From the NCBI GenBank assembly GCA_002104905.1, contig MCFE01000727.1, positions 1 to 41,797 on the forward strand: DNA of 41,797 bases, written 5' to 3'. The notes beneath the pieces were generated by a model that worked only from the letters and a program-made list of their open reading frames with translations, was not told the DNA's origin and ran no database searches. The position numbers and the translations under genes are program-made. The DNA comes from Basidiobolus meristosporus CBS 931.73 (Eukaryota > Basidiobolomycota > Basidiobolomycetes > Basidiobolales > Basidiobolaceae). The stretch's first letter is position 1, and the number at the start of each line of letters is the position of its first letter. Positions 1 through 9,690 of this stretch are shown here, one piece after another.

Positions 1-485
1 GCTGACAACCTCCTTGCTAATATAGATGGTGGTGATGTTATGATGGCTACTTGCTGGTCTTCAAGTGCAGGTACTGCTTTTGCTATATTCTCATCTACCT
101 CAGCATTACGGCCTGCTTGCAACTCCACATAGATTCCTAATTGCCTACCTGACTGAGAGCCTGGGGAGTTTTCATTCTTACCTCCAGTGGGTGCACTGTC
201 CACAGAGCCTTTTTTGGCTGTAGCCCTGCATGTTGTGCTGAATGTCAAGGCAAGCTGTTGTCCAACCATTCTTTAGCTGCTGTCAGTGGTATGGTTTGGT
301 TGGGAACCAGACAACTTTGGTTTATTGTTTGGTGGTGTATATATGGGAGTAAGTCAAACCAAAGGGAAATGGTGTTATATATGCACATGTATCTGGTACC
401 ACAACTTTGCTTAAAATGCTTACAACAGCATGTCATCATGGAATCTTACATAAATGTTGTTGCAATGTCTCAAATACAAGATTGC
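1..485 (-). repeat. Inverted fragment of the transposon ORF1 5' region
   Basis: The reverse complement of this stretch aligns nearly end to end with 2790-3275 on the plus strand: position 1 pairs with about 3275, and 485 with about 2790. Shared landmarks include a leader with TTGTATTTGAGACAT and the peptide-level blocks VWFDSLPYI / LWFDLLPYI, QPNPTTDSS-like and EDQQV. Identity by eye is roughly 75-80%. The fragment runs off the left edge of the window. It is a decayed copy with a different set of lost CpGs from its partner, so the two copies have aged separately. Confidence 0.8.
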
Positions 486-589
486 CTTATATTAGCATCA
501 GTATTAACCAACAAAGGATATAATAGAGTTACAAAGTTGAGTGTCAATCTGTTTGCCCCATGGACAAGACTACTTTATATAATGCCATA

Positions 590-1315
590 AGTGAAGAGAA
601 AAAGACCCTGTGCCTATTGTAGTAAGCTTCTCAGCTGTGAAGTACACAGACAGTATAGGAAGTATTACAAGGATCATGGCTAGTGTTTTGCCACACAAGT
701 CATATTTGACCATTCACCAGTTACTATTGTACAAACACTATTTTGCCAGTCACTTGATGCATCTGTAACTGCACCTGGCTGTGCTTGTCACCTTGCACAA
801 ACTGAGAAAGGTGAGTTTGTGATGGCTTTAAGCTCACCCCAGCCTTCTGAATATGGCATGCAGAGTGATAGCTCTGAAGAAGCAGGCTCACTGATGGATC
901 TTGAGCCTATCTTCCCTAACAACAGTATCCTGCATGAGCCCAGCAAAATCCCATTATGAAATGAGATAACACCTGTAGAAAAAATCCCAGGGATGCTTTA
1001 TGGAGTCAAGTGAGCCTAGTGATCCATCTACTATTGAATGATGTGATGTTGTGGGCAGAGAAGTGGCACATTTCCACTGATATCAGTATTGGAGGCTTTG
1101 ATGATTTGCTACTACTTCTTGCCAAAATCATCCAAAGATGCAACTTACCAGGTACATGGTATATATGGATAACAGTCATGCAGCCAGCAGCATTTGACCC
1201 AGAGACCACCCTGATACCAGCATGCATTAGCAGCTGCATGGCATTCACATCAGAAAATGCCACTATTGCAATGTGTCCTAATTATCAGGATCATATCACC
1301 GTTGAGGCTGTTTAA
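590..1315 (+). pseudogene. Possible transposase N-terminal remnant with CxxC zinc-binding start
   Basis: Read on the plus strand and ignoring a few stops, this stretch starts with a basic segment containing CAYC (C-x2-C) followed by a Cys/His cluster. An acidic Ser/Glu-rich linker follows, then a leucine-rich segment (open at 1010-1315) with a second cysteine (AMCPN). This order (N-terminal zinc finger, acidic linker, helical region) is typical of N-termini of fungal Tnp2-type transposases, as I remember that family. It lies head to head with the ORF1 fragment on its left. No reading frame is intact. The family link is inference; the degraded coding character is what I see. Confidence 0.35.
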
Positions 1316-1343
1316 GAGCACAGAGGGACTGCATACATGCATC

Positions 1344-1592
1344 TGGTACTCAATCTCCATGACACTCTGAATCTGGCTCCTGTAGCTTGTAAAATGTCAC
1401 AAAGATGCATGGCATTTTCTTGATCCACTGTCTCTATCTGGCACTATATTTAAATATTGGCCTGAAAGTAAAGCCTATAAAAGCACGTATAGTGCCTTTT
1501 AGTGCCAGCGGACCAAGAAAATGCCATGCATTGTTGTGACATGTTACTAGCCACAGGAGCTATATTCAGAGTGTTATGGGTATTCAGTACCA
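1344..1592. repeat. Large imperfect palindrome, about 105-bp arms
   Basis: The left arm (about 1344-1449) and right arm (about 1487-1592) are reverse complements with roughly 80% identity. They share the blocks TGGTACT, ACACTCTGAAT, GCTCCTGT, ATGTCACAA and ATGCATGGCATTTTCTTG. The spacer is about 37 bp and is bounded by GGCACTATA on one side and TATAGTGCC on the other, so CACTA/TAGTG pentamers sit at the inner ends. It could be a fold-back (MITE-like) insertion, an inverted duplication made during replication, or two terminal repeats brought together. Confidence 0.75.
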
Positions 1593-1780
1593 AATGAATG
1601 TCATCAGTCCTTCTGTGCTGTTACAAATCCTGTACTACATTGATCCCAAGGAAAAGGTCAAAAATGAATTTTCTCCAGCACATTTGGTAGGTCACAGGGG
1701 CTGCTTTGCATGAAGATGAAGAGCTATGTTTCATACTCTGTGGCCAGGTGTAGGTGCACTTGGCCTCCCTGGCATGCTAT

Positions 1781-2643
1781 GGTACCCTATGAAAAATAAT
1801 TTGATTCTGCAGGTGGATCCAATACATATCAGCCATCATGATCCCATGTGTAGACTGTCATAATACCAGCAGCTTGGAATTAGTGACCCTCTTGACAATG
1901 TTATGATGGGATTGCAGAAAATTTTTGCTAATTTTATTTCCAAATAAGGTGGTAAAACTTGACAGTGTTTGATTGGTGCTGTGACAATAATTGCATGGCA
2001 TTGTTGTGGTATTAATGTGCTCTACAACTATTTTAAATGGACTTAACTGGCCAGGACATCCAGTTGCCTTATATGTCAAAAACTTGATGGTATTTCAACA
2101 GCTTCACAGCAAGTCTCTGATGGCATTATTACAGCAGTAAGGCAGCCTACAGTTAGCTCTGTATGTTGCTACCGTACCAAATGGTATTTCCTTTTTCTAC
2201 CTACCTTGTGCAATATCATATATTCCACTGTAAAATCACCCCTCTTTGTTTGCTTACCCTCTAATACCTTGGGTATTCCCCATATAGCTCAAGTCATAAG
2301 AACTATGGCCTCCTGCTTAGTAACCTCTACAAACTCCCACACCTGCTGCAATTGACATACTTCTATCACCTCAGCTTTACATCTTTTTAGTGTGATACTT
2401 GCAAAGTTGCCATATACCTTGTACTGCTGGAAATGTATACATCTTGCAAACATATTCTTGGTTGTAGCAACTTCTGCCATGAATACCTCCTGAGTATCAG
2501 CAGAGAACTTCTGGTATTTAGCCAATATTTTCCTTCTACCTGCTGAATTCTAGCCCCCTTGTAGGTGCACTCTGGCTCTTGTTTGTGTGAGTTCTGTATT
2601 GAATGGTGTAAATGATGGCTTGTGACCATGAGAAATCCAGCAA
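1781..2643 (-). pseudogene. Transposase 3' fragment, opposite orientation to 6364-7234
   Basis: The reverse complement aligns with plus-strand 6364-7234 over about 860 bp. Shared blocks include GGATTTCTC near the start, CTCACACAAACAAGAG, ATTGGCTAAATACCA, TTCCAAGCTGCTGGTATTAT and TTTCATAGGG at the end. The best-preserved peptide text on the minus strand is near 2387-2525 (EGKYWLNT, FADVY-like and ATLQVSH segments) and matches the same places in the other copy. Stops and frameshifts interrupt it throughout. I read it as the C-terminal region of the same degenerate transposase. Confidence 0.7.
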
Positions 2644-2789
2644 ACAATGTAAATTGTTGGTTTTAACATTAAAGATATTTTACATCTATTAGCAATGAAT
2701 ACAACTCATCATCATTTGTAAACATTGTTTTTCCTTTTGACAATATTACAGTTATATTACTTTTTTGTCAATACTCATGTGAATTTCAG

Positions 2790-5210
2790 CAGTCTTGTAT
2801 TTGAGACATGGCACCCACATGAATCTAAGATTCAAAGATGACCCACCATAGTAAGCATTATAAACAAAGTTGTGGCAACCTATACACACATATGTGTAGC
2901 ATTATTTCCTGTTTGGTTTGACTCACTTCCATATATATGCTGCCAAAAAATAAAGCAAAGTGTGTCTGGTTCCCAACCAAACCCCACCACTGACAGCAGC
3001 CGAAGAACAGTTGGACAACAGCTTGCTTTGACATTCAGTACAATAAGCAGCGCTACATCCAAAAAAGGCCATGTTGACAGTGTGCCCACTGAAGGTAATA
3101 ATGCGGACTCCTCTGGCTCACAGTCAAGCGGGCAATTGAGAATCTCTGCAGAGCCAGAAGCAGACGGATATGCTCAGGCAGATGAGAAGGTAGCAAATGC
3201 AGTACCTTCAGTTGAAGACCAGCAAGTATCTGTCATAACATCACCTCCACCCATATTAGCAAGTATGTTGTCAGCTCATACCAAAGCATTAATGAAGCAA
3301 TTAGGTGCAGTGGCTGAAAGGACAGATGCAATGGCCCAGAGAAATCAGGAAATAGTCCAGAAACAGGATGAGCGGATAAAAGGTAATAAGCAATCAATAT
3401 TGCAAGTAGAGAAAGCAGTATCTTTGCTGAAAAGAAGGAACTAAAGTAGCTCTATGTCACAGCCAAGAATTGAGCTATTTTCCAATCTAACAGCAGAGGA
3501 GCACCATACAGTCTTTGAAGAACAACAACAGTGCCCAAAGATCAAGCTGACAGAAGAACCTATCACTGTGTAAGAGCAAGACAATATGGTGATTATACCA
3601 AAGCCTAAATATCAAAAGACATTGAAGATCCCTGAAGCTGTTGAGTGCAATAATGAAGAGTGGGCTAATACTCAAGAGACTGTCAGAAGTCTAGCATGCC
3701 ATCACCTTAAGGCTGGCATACAATGGGACCATCAGGAACCCAAGGCCAAGCAGAATGAGCTTGACTTGTTACATGAGCATTAACCTGGATTCAAATGGGC
3801 AAATGGGCTTTGGGCCAGCATTGGTATGCTAAGAAAGTATCTTAAGAATAGTAGATACTATCAAAGGCAGAGGTACAAGGGTGCCATGGCTAAAAACCAG
3901 TTGCTTCCTCAAGAGCCAGTTACAAGCAGGGCCAAAAGCACCAGACAAGTGTCAAAGAGACATCAGGTAGCTGGAAGAGTACCAGTCAGGGACAAGCAGG
4001 CAGACATGGATGTGCCAGCACAACAATTGTCAGGGAAAAAGCGTAGTACCACTCAAAAAGCACTCAGTCAAAGTAGCAGTAAGGACCTGGTGGTGATAAA
4101 AACCTGCTGGTTTTTACAGGAGCCCATCACAACTACAGCAGAGAGCTCAAAACAAGCAGGAAAGAAACATCAGGTTGACAGAAGAGTGGCAGTAAGGGAG
4201 AAGCAGGCCAAAACAGATGTGTCAGAGCAGAATTTGTCAAGGAGAAAATGTAGTTTGTTACAAGAAGCACTCAGACATTGTAGCAGTGAAGGACCTGGTG
4301 GTGATAAAGGAAAAGGTAAAGGGAAAAATGTCTACCCAAGCATGATACAGGGAAGCATGTAAAAAAACTGTACTTCTTGCTAATTAACGCCACAAGCCTG
4401 GAACAGATCAAATCCCATCATACCCAAGAAGAACTACCAACAAGAAACAGCTGTTTTCACAAGAGTTGGAAGCTCAGCCAGTTGAGCTACACTCCAGCAA
4501 TGTAGAGGAGTTTGCAGGAAAAGGCAATTTGTCTAACACAGTCTCCACATCCTCTGTTGCTGACAGAGTGAAGATCCCACTGACAGATAGGCTACAACAT
4601 CAAGAACTCAAAAGACTATCACAATGCCTTCAGTAGAATTTTGGAGCATTAATGGGCACACTAAGAGGTTGCAGCACCTCTTCAAGAGCAGTGATCAAGA
4701 AAATGCACTTGAGTATTGCAAGGATTTATTGCAAAGACTGGTAGATGAGGTGCTAGACCTTGCAGTGCTGGCTAAAGACCAGGATGTGAGGGAACCAGTG
4801 TATGAACAGTGGCATTAAGTCATTGGGTTCCCACCAAAGTTGTGGAACCAGAGTTTTACAGCAGAAATACTTATTCAGTGGTGAGTATTTATGGAGTTAC
4901 TTATTGAGTGTGGGGTTGGGCTTAATGTTAGTGTAGAGTATAGGGACTTGTATAGGTCAATAGAATTGGCAATTGAGGTACAACTGAAGCATCAATGGAA
5001 ATAAATCTGTATGTATGCATGAAAAGTATGAGAAATGGTTGAGTCAGGAGGAAAGGAGTGTGAAAAAGAGGCAATAGCCAATCAATGCACACAAATGTAG
5101 GAGGTGATTGAGTGTCTGGGCTCTGAGAGTGAGCAAATTGGTAGGGAACCAATCAAAAGCCACTTATATGTTGTGATGAAAATTTTGACTAAGTTTTTGT
5201 GAAGTCTAGG
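2790..5210 (+). pseudogene. Transposon ORF1, decayed; coiled-coil/basic protein
   Basis: Open segments at 2872-3444, 3586-3783, 3826-4362 and 4624-4818 all lie in the same reading frame and are separated mainly by nonsense codons, with some frameshifts between 4363 and 4620. This is one former gene of at least 650 codons. The first segment has a Ser/Gln-rich part and then a hydrophilic heptad-like stretch (AMAQRNQEIVQKQDERI), a likely coiled coil. The third segment is basic and holds an internal duplication. A leucine-rich tail can be followed in broken frames to about 5200. I do not recognise a named domain. Position beside transposase remnants suggests an accessory transposon protein or a gag-like protein. 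Confidence 0.6.
3901..4312 (+). repeat. Internal tandem duplication (about 207 bp x 2) in ORF1
   Basis: Unit 1 (about 3901-4106) and unit 2 (about 4107-4312) encode parallel peptides: QEPVTSRA / QEPITTTA, KRHQVAGR / KKHQVDRR, VRDKQA / VREKQA and KKRSTTQKAL / RRKCSLLQEAL. The block GGACCTGGTGGTGATAAA recurs at 4083 and 4291. The spacing is 208 bp rather than a multiple of three because unit 1 reads AGCAGTAAGG where unit 2 reads AGCAGTGAAGG. That is a one-base loss in unit 1 seen directly by comparison. Confidence 0.75.
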
Positions 5211-5319
5211 GTGCAAATATTTTTCAATAGTCTCTGCATGGTGTCCTGATGGGATCAGTACCTCTTAGTCATGGGACTTTGAATTTGTGACAGCCTTTTA
5301 ATAAGATCATTACAATATT

Positions 5320-7234
5320 TTTTCAAAGGGGCATCATTTGGCACTCATGGCTCAATGTGGCACCATCCAATGGAACAAGTCTATTATTATTACCCAAACA
5401 CCAACACTAAGAACATCATCTTCCTGCAAAGAGCATGTACAGAAGTCAGCATACAATTTCAGCAAAGTTGGCAAGCTATAAGCCAATGGCCAGAATATGG
5501 AATTAATTGGAAACCAGAGATACTTAAGATAGAGGGTGTCTTCTGGTGCAAAAGCTTTCTACTGGGAGCAATGCATTTGCTTTTCAACAATATCTCTATA
5601 CTGATGACCAACTTGTACATAGGGCATTTCAAGCTAAATGAGCCCTTTGAAATACCAGAGAAATTTGAAAGAACTGGCAAGATATTACAGGGTATTTGCT
5701 ACCCTAAGTACTTCTCATGGGCTCCAATCAACATTCATACACATATGCAACAATACAAGTGCAAGGACTGGATGAACCAAATATGTATTTATTCAAGTGG
5801 CCTTCTGAAGCCATTTCTACCAAGAGTATATTGGAAGCATTGGGAGTCATATGTGGACATTGTAGGAGTATTTATTCAGAAGTGGATCACCAATGCCAAC
5901 TTGACACATCTACAGCTTTTGTGTGGGGAACTTGAAACAGGATCTGAGCAGCTATACTACAAACATAAGTCAGAATGCTTAGATCTTTGCTGCTACTGTA
6001 TCCATTCACTACTCCATCTTGCTTAGTATGTTGGGAATATTGGACCTTGCATCACCTTTTGGGAGTTTCCTGTGGAGCAGATGTGTAGGAAGATAGGAAG
6101 ATAAGTCAAGTTGCAGGTATTACCATATCCCATTCTCATTAAGAACATTACCTTCAAGTCCATCTTGGATGTGATGATTTGGCACATGGAGGATAGCTAG
6201 GAAGTGTTGGAAATTATGGGGACAGATGTGCATATGGAGACACCTATGCCTATGGCATTAAGAAGCTAAGCAGCCCCAATGCATGGGTAATCAGTTAAGT
6301 AATGCACAGTTGAGTTGGGTGCAACAAGCAACTAATTTTCATTAGGAAAACTCTACCAAGATATGCTGGATTTCTCTTGGTCACAAGCCAATTTCTGCCC
6401 ATTCAATACCAAGCTCACACAAACAAGAGCTGGAGCACACCTATAAGGGGGACTAGAATTCAGTAGGGGGAAGGTATATATTGGCTAAATACCAAAAAGT
6501 TCTTTGCAGATATTGAGGAGGTATTCAAGGCAGAAGTGGTTGTAACCAAGCATGTGTTTGCAGATGTATATGTTAGCAGCAATATTTGGTATAGGGCAAC
6601 TTTGCAAGTATCACACTAAAATGCCATAAAGTTGAGGTGATAGAAGTATGTCAATTGTGGCATCTGAGTACATTTGTAGAGGTTAGTAAGCAGGAGGCCA
6701 TGGTTTTTTTTGGTTTGAACTATATGTGGAATATCCAAGGTAGTAGTGGGTAAGCAAATAAAAAGGGGTAATTCTACAGTGGAATATATGAGTTGCATAA
6801 GGAGAGGTAGAAAAGGAAATACCATTTGGTAAATTGGTATGGTAGCACTATACAGAACTAGCTGTAGGCCACATACTACCATGATAATACCATCAGAGGC
6901 TTGCAATGAGGCCATCAAAGCACCATCAAGTTTTTTTCCACACAAGGCAATTAGATGTACTGGCCAGTTATATCCACTCAAATAGTTGTAGAGTGCACTA
7001 AGACCACAACAATGCAATGCCACCCTTGGCAAGACACTGTCTAAGCACTGTTATGTTTTTTAACTTTATTTGGCAGTAAAACTAGCCAAATGCCATTGTG
7101 ATCCTGTCATAAGATTGTGCAGATGGTCATTAATTCCAAGCTGCTGGTATTATGACAGTCTCCTGACAGGATCTTGACAGCTGATCTGGATCAGATCCAC
7201 CTGCAGGACCAAATTTTTTTTCATAGGGAACTCT
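5320..7234 (+). pseudogene. Tnp2/CACTA-type transposase remnant
   Basis: A 223-codon open segment (5355-6026) reads like the central part of fungal Tnp2-type (Transposase_21-like) transposases: a Y-G-I-n-x-x-P-E-I-L segment, an AMHLLFNNI block where the family has a conserved DxMHxxxxN-like motif, a region ending WKHWESYVD, and the C-terminal CYCIHSLLHLA segment. After a stop the same frame continues with GPCITFWEFPVE, matching the family's GPxxxxWxFPxER motif, and runs in broken frames to about 7100. Several family-conserved Arg, Pro and Asp positions are replaced by CpG-decay products, for example Gly for the expected Asp before MHLL. The core is dead. Family assignment is from memory of the motif order; a Mutator- or KDZ-like source is less likely. 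Confidence 0.55.
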
Positions 7235-7815
7235 CAGTGTCTCAGGTACTAGCTGTTAGGCAGACAAGCAAACATATTTTCCAGGAGGAGACTAGGCCAA
7301 CTTGCATTCATACCAAGTTTGGTAATCAGCTGCTTGCCACTTTGACCAAATATTGCAACTGGAAATTTGAAGGAAAAAACCAGCTGAATGCCAGCACAAT
7401 ACCATTGGAATACCTTCAGAATGCCAGCTGAAAACCAAATGAATTTCAAGTTTAAGACTTTTCATAGGGTAACCAAGTCAGAAGAAATAGTATATTTTCT
7501 GATTAGAGCTACACGTATAATAATAGCAATCTCAATGGTAGGGTTAATGCATAACCAAATAGATTGAAACCTTTTTCTCCATGAAGTGACTTTTTCAACG
7601 TTCCCGCACATAGAGAACACAAAAATGATGGGATCGTATGATATAGGGCTATATGCGGCATGTAAGCTGGTTGCCAAGTAGGGGTATTAGGGGACTTTTA
7701 CACTTTATTTCCAAGCAGATGGATGCTTGAATAGCTTAAGTATGGTAGCGCTTCAAAAGTATGCTGAGATGGAAACAAACACAGGTCATATACAATGCTA
7801 GCTTCTGTTAGCTAC
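7235..7815. other. Transposon/host boundary, no gene
   Basis: Homology between transposon copies stops near 7234. The sequence stays CpG-free until 7513 and then changes abruptly to normal host composition, with several CGs between 7514 and 7660. The element insertion edge therefore lies around 7440-7513. I could not identify a target-site duplication or terminal repeat here. The rest of the stretch to 7815 holds no convincing ORF and serves as the 3' flank of the next gene. Confidence 0.5.
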
Positions 7816-8079
7816 TTAGTATTCGCACTCGACAGTGGTAGCATATCCCAAGCGCTTGACGCATCTTCTGAAGAATCCTTCTCTTAGAGTGGGAAGAGTG
7901 CAAATCAAGCGATCTTCCAATGAGTTTGAGCCTCCGGAGTGCTTGAGGCAGCATTCCATGACTTCGTTGAAATCGACCTTAAATCCAACAACTTCACATG
8001 TCGAGTTGACATCATCAGCAGCACAGTACAATGCCAATCCGGAAACGAAGACGGCCTTGAGCAAGTTTTGGAACATCAT
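7816..8079 (-). CDS. Small secreted six-cysteine protein, copy 1
   Basis: A single-exon 87-codon gene starting at ATG 8079. Residues 1 to about 21-26 form a signal peptide (basic K8, then a hydrophobic run AVFVSGLALY, then small residues). The mature part of about 61-65 residues has six cysteines at 28, 43, 44, 60, 73 and 85. The pattern C-x14-CC-x15-C-x12-C-x11-C suggests three disulfides. The C-terminal block FRRCVKRLGYATT is basic and conserved with copy 2. I do not recognise a family. It could be a secreted effector, defensin-like or surface protein; no function can be assigned from sequence. Its paralogue lies 1.42 kb away on the same strand with a near-identical upstream region. Confidence 0.8.
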   Translation of the reverse strand: MMFQNLLKAVFVSGLALYCAADDVNSTCEVVGFKVDFNEVMECCLKHSGGSNSLEDRLICTLPTLREGFFRRCVKRLGYATTVECEY

Positions 8080-8280
8080 CCTGAGTGAACTGCTACAGTG
8101 AAGGTGTGGTTAGTTGAGCAATTGGTAGACGGGTAGAGATGATAGTCCAGATGGCTTCTTACAGGGTTGGTTTGTCGGAGGGGTTTTCTTGTGTTGGAGC
8201 GTTATGCCAACCGCCCGCTTTATACTTGAAAACAGCAGCACCATAATTGCTTTATTGGTCAATCTTGGGCTACGATGAGA
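8080..8280 (-). promoter_or_regulatory. Duplicated promoter/5'UTR with TATA box, copy 1
   Basis: Transcription is leftward. A TATAAA box (minus strand) lies at 8219-8224, about 140 bp upstream of the start codon. Much of 8080-8250 is repeated upstream of the paralogue at 9501-9670, including TCCAGATGGCTTCTTACAGG and GGTTGGTTTGTCGGAGGGG. The conserved block between TATA and ATG is probably 5'UTR; shared regulation of the pair is inferred. Confidence 0.6.
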
Positions 8281-8289
8281 TTGGAACCA

Positions 8290-9236
8290 GTTATTCTGAA
8301 ACCCCCGAAATACTGCTCACCATTAATTGTGGTCATCAACCTGGACTTCTCTTGCCCAAGGCCTCATAATGTAGCATCATATAACATTAAGGTTATTCCA
8401 GTCACTCTTTCCGATTTAAGAGGTGGACAGTACCACTCTTCCATCAGGATTCGTTCACTCGGCGCCATCGTCCTATGCTACGGAGTATTATGGACCAATG
8501 CTCTCAAATGCAAATCCTCATGAGTGTGTCGTCAAAAGGAAATGATGTGCATTGCACATTACAATTTGGCTTGGTGTACTGCTTTCGCAAGCAACTTGGT
8601 CCCAAAGCAAGGGAATGTGTGACCCGATGCCATGACGCCTTTATCATCATTGTAGATCATGTAGCACTTATGATAGATGGCGTAAAATGGAGTAGCACCA
8701 ACGTATTTGATTCGATTTGATGGGAATCTACTAACACAACGGCGCCATTAAAGTAGTACAAGCCACCATAGGCGACGATACTCATACTCATGCTCTTACC
8801 ACACTCTGTACCTTGAATCGAATAGCATGACATCACCGGACCCATATAACATCTGATCGAAAAAGTAGAGTAAGCAGTTGAAGATCTAATGAGCGGCTAT
8901 ATTTTTGATGTGTCTAGACAACGTATATCCTGTTCGGACACCGCCACACCTAGCTAGTCTAATTCAAGCCCAACTGCATCTACCTTGTAGCTAGACACTT
9001 TGCAGCCAGAGGTGTATGGACACAAACAGCAGACTGGGTAAAATCCATAATGGAATGGGCGGGAAACTCCTACTCTACGCTATATCTCGGAGTAAACCTG
9101 AATTTTTGGATACATCTTGCTATGTTGCGTATGTAGACTTTATTTTCTTTCAATTCATTACTCGAGCCAATTCAAGTCAATCCCGCTTTAAAAGGAATGA
9201 ACACCGGCTACCAGCAATACTAGATTCGTTTACCAT
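8290..9236. other. Spacer between the secreted-protein copies; no firm gene
   Basis: No ORF here has clear coding character. On the minus strand two short open stretches in different frames (8845-8657 and about 8740-8557, the latter ending in a Cys-containing peptide) could be exons of a small protein, but no convincing splice pair joins them. CpG content is normal, so this is not part of the decayed transposon block. Confidence 0.4.
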
Positions 9237-9500
9237 CTAGTATTCGCAGTCAATAGTCGTGGCATACCCCAAGCGCTTGACGCATCTTCTGAAGTACCCT
9301 TCTTTTCCGGTGGGCAGAGTGCAGATCAGGTATTTTCCCTTGAAGTCTGAGCCTCCCATGTTGTTGAGGCAGCATTCCTTGATCTTGCCGAAGCTGATCT
9401 TGAACCCAGTAACCTCGCATTTTGAGTTGACATCATCAGCAGCACAGTACAATGCCAATCCGGAAACGAAGACGGCCTTGAGCAAGTTTTGGAACATCAT
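9237..9500 (-). CDS. Small secreted six-cysteine protein, copy 2
   Basis: A single-exon 87-codon paralogue of 7816-8079, starting at ATG 9500. Residues 1-26 (signal peptide and first mature residues) are identical to copy 1, whereas the remaining 61 residues match at about 39 positions by hand count. All six cysteines (28, 43, 44, 60, 73, 85) keep their spacing. Substitutions cluster between C28 and C60, where charge also changes: KGK replaces LED and the region becomes more basic. The basic C-terminal block FRRCVKRLGYATT is unchanged. The function is unknown. The pattern is that of a small duplicated secreted-protein family with a variable loop. Confidence 0.8.
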   Translation of the reverse strand: MMFQNLLKAVFVSGLALYCAADDVNSKCEVTGFKISFGKIKECCLNNMGGSDFKGKYLICTLPTGKEGYFRRCVKRLGYATTIDCEY

Positions 9501-9690
9501 TCTGAGTGAACTGCTGCAGTGAAGATATGGTTAGTTGAGCAACCGGTAGCGGGCAGAGAGAAAAGTCCAGATGGCTTCTTACAGGGTTGGTTTGTCGGAG
9601 GGGTTTTTTTGTGTTGGAGAGCCATCCCAACCCTCCGCTTTATACGTTAAGCAACAGCGCCATGACTGTTTTATTGGCCACCACTCACGC
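9501..9690 (-). promoter_or_regulatory. Duplicated promoter/5'UTR with TATA box, copy 2
   Basis: This is the counterpart of 8080-8280. TATAAA (minus strand) lies at 9639-9644, at the same distance from the ATG as in copy 1. Similarity fades beyond about 9690, which marks the right edge of the duplicated unit. Confidence 0.6.

Noticed and set aside
245-590. Short plus and minus ORFs at the left edge as genes
   Set aside because: They lie inside the inverted, CpG-depleted ORF1 fragment and its shadow strand.
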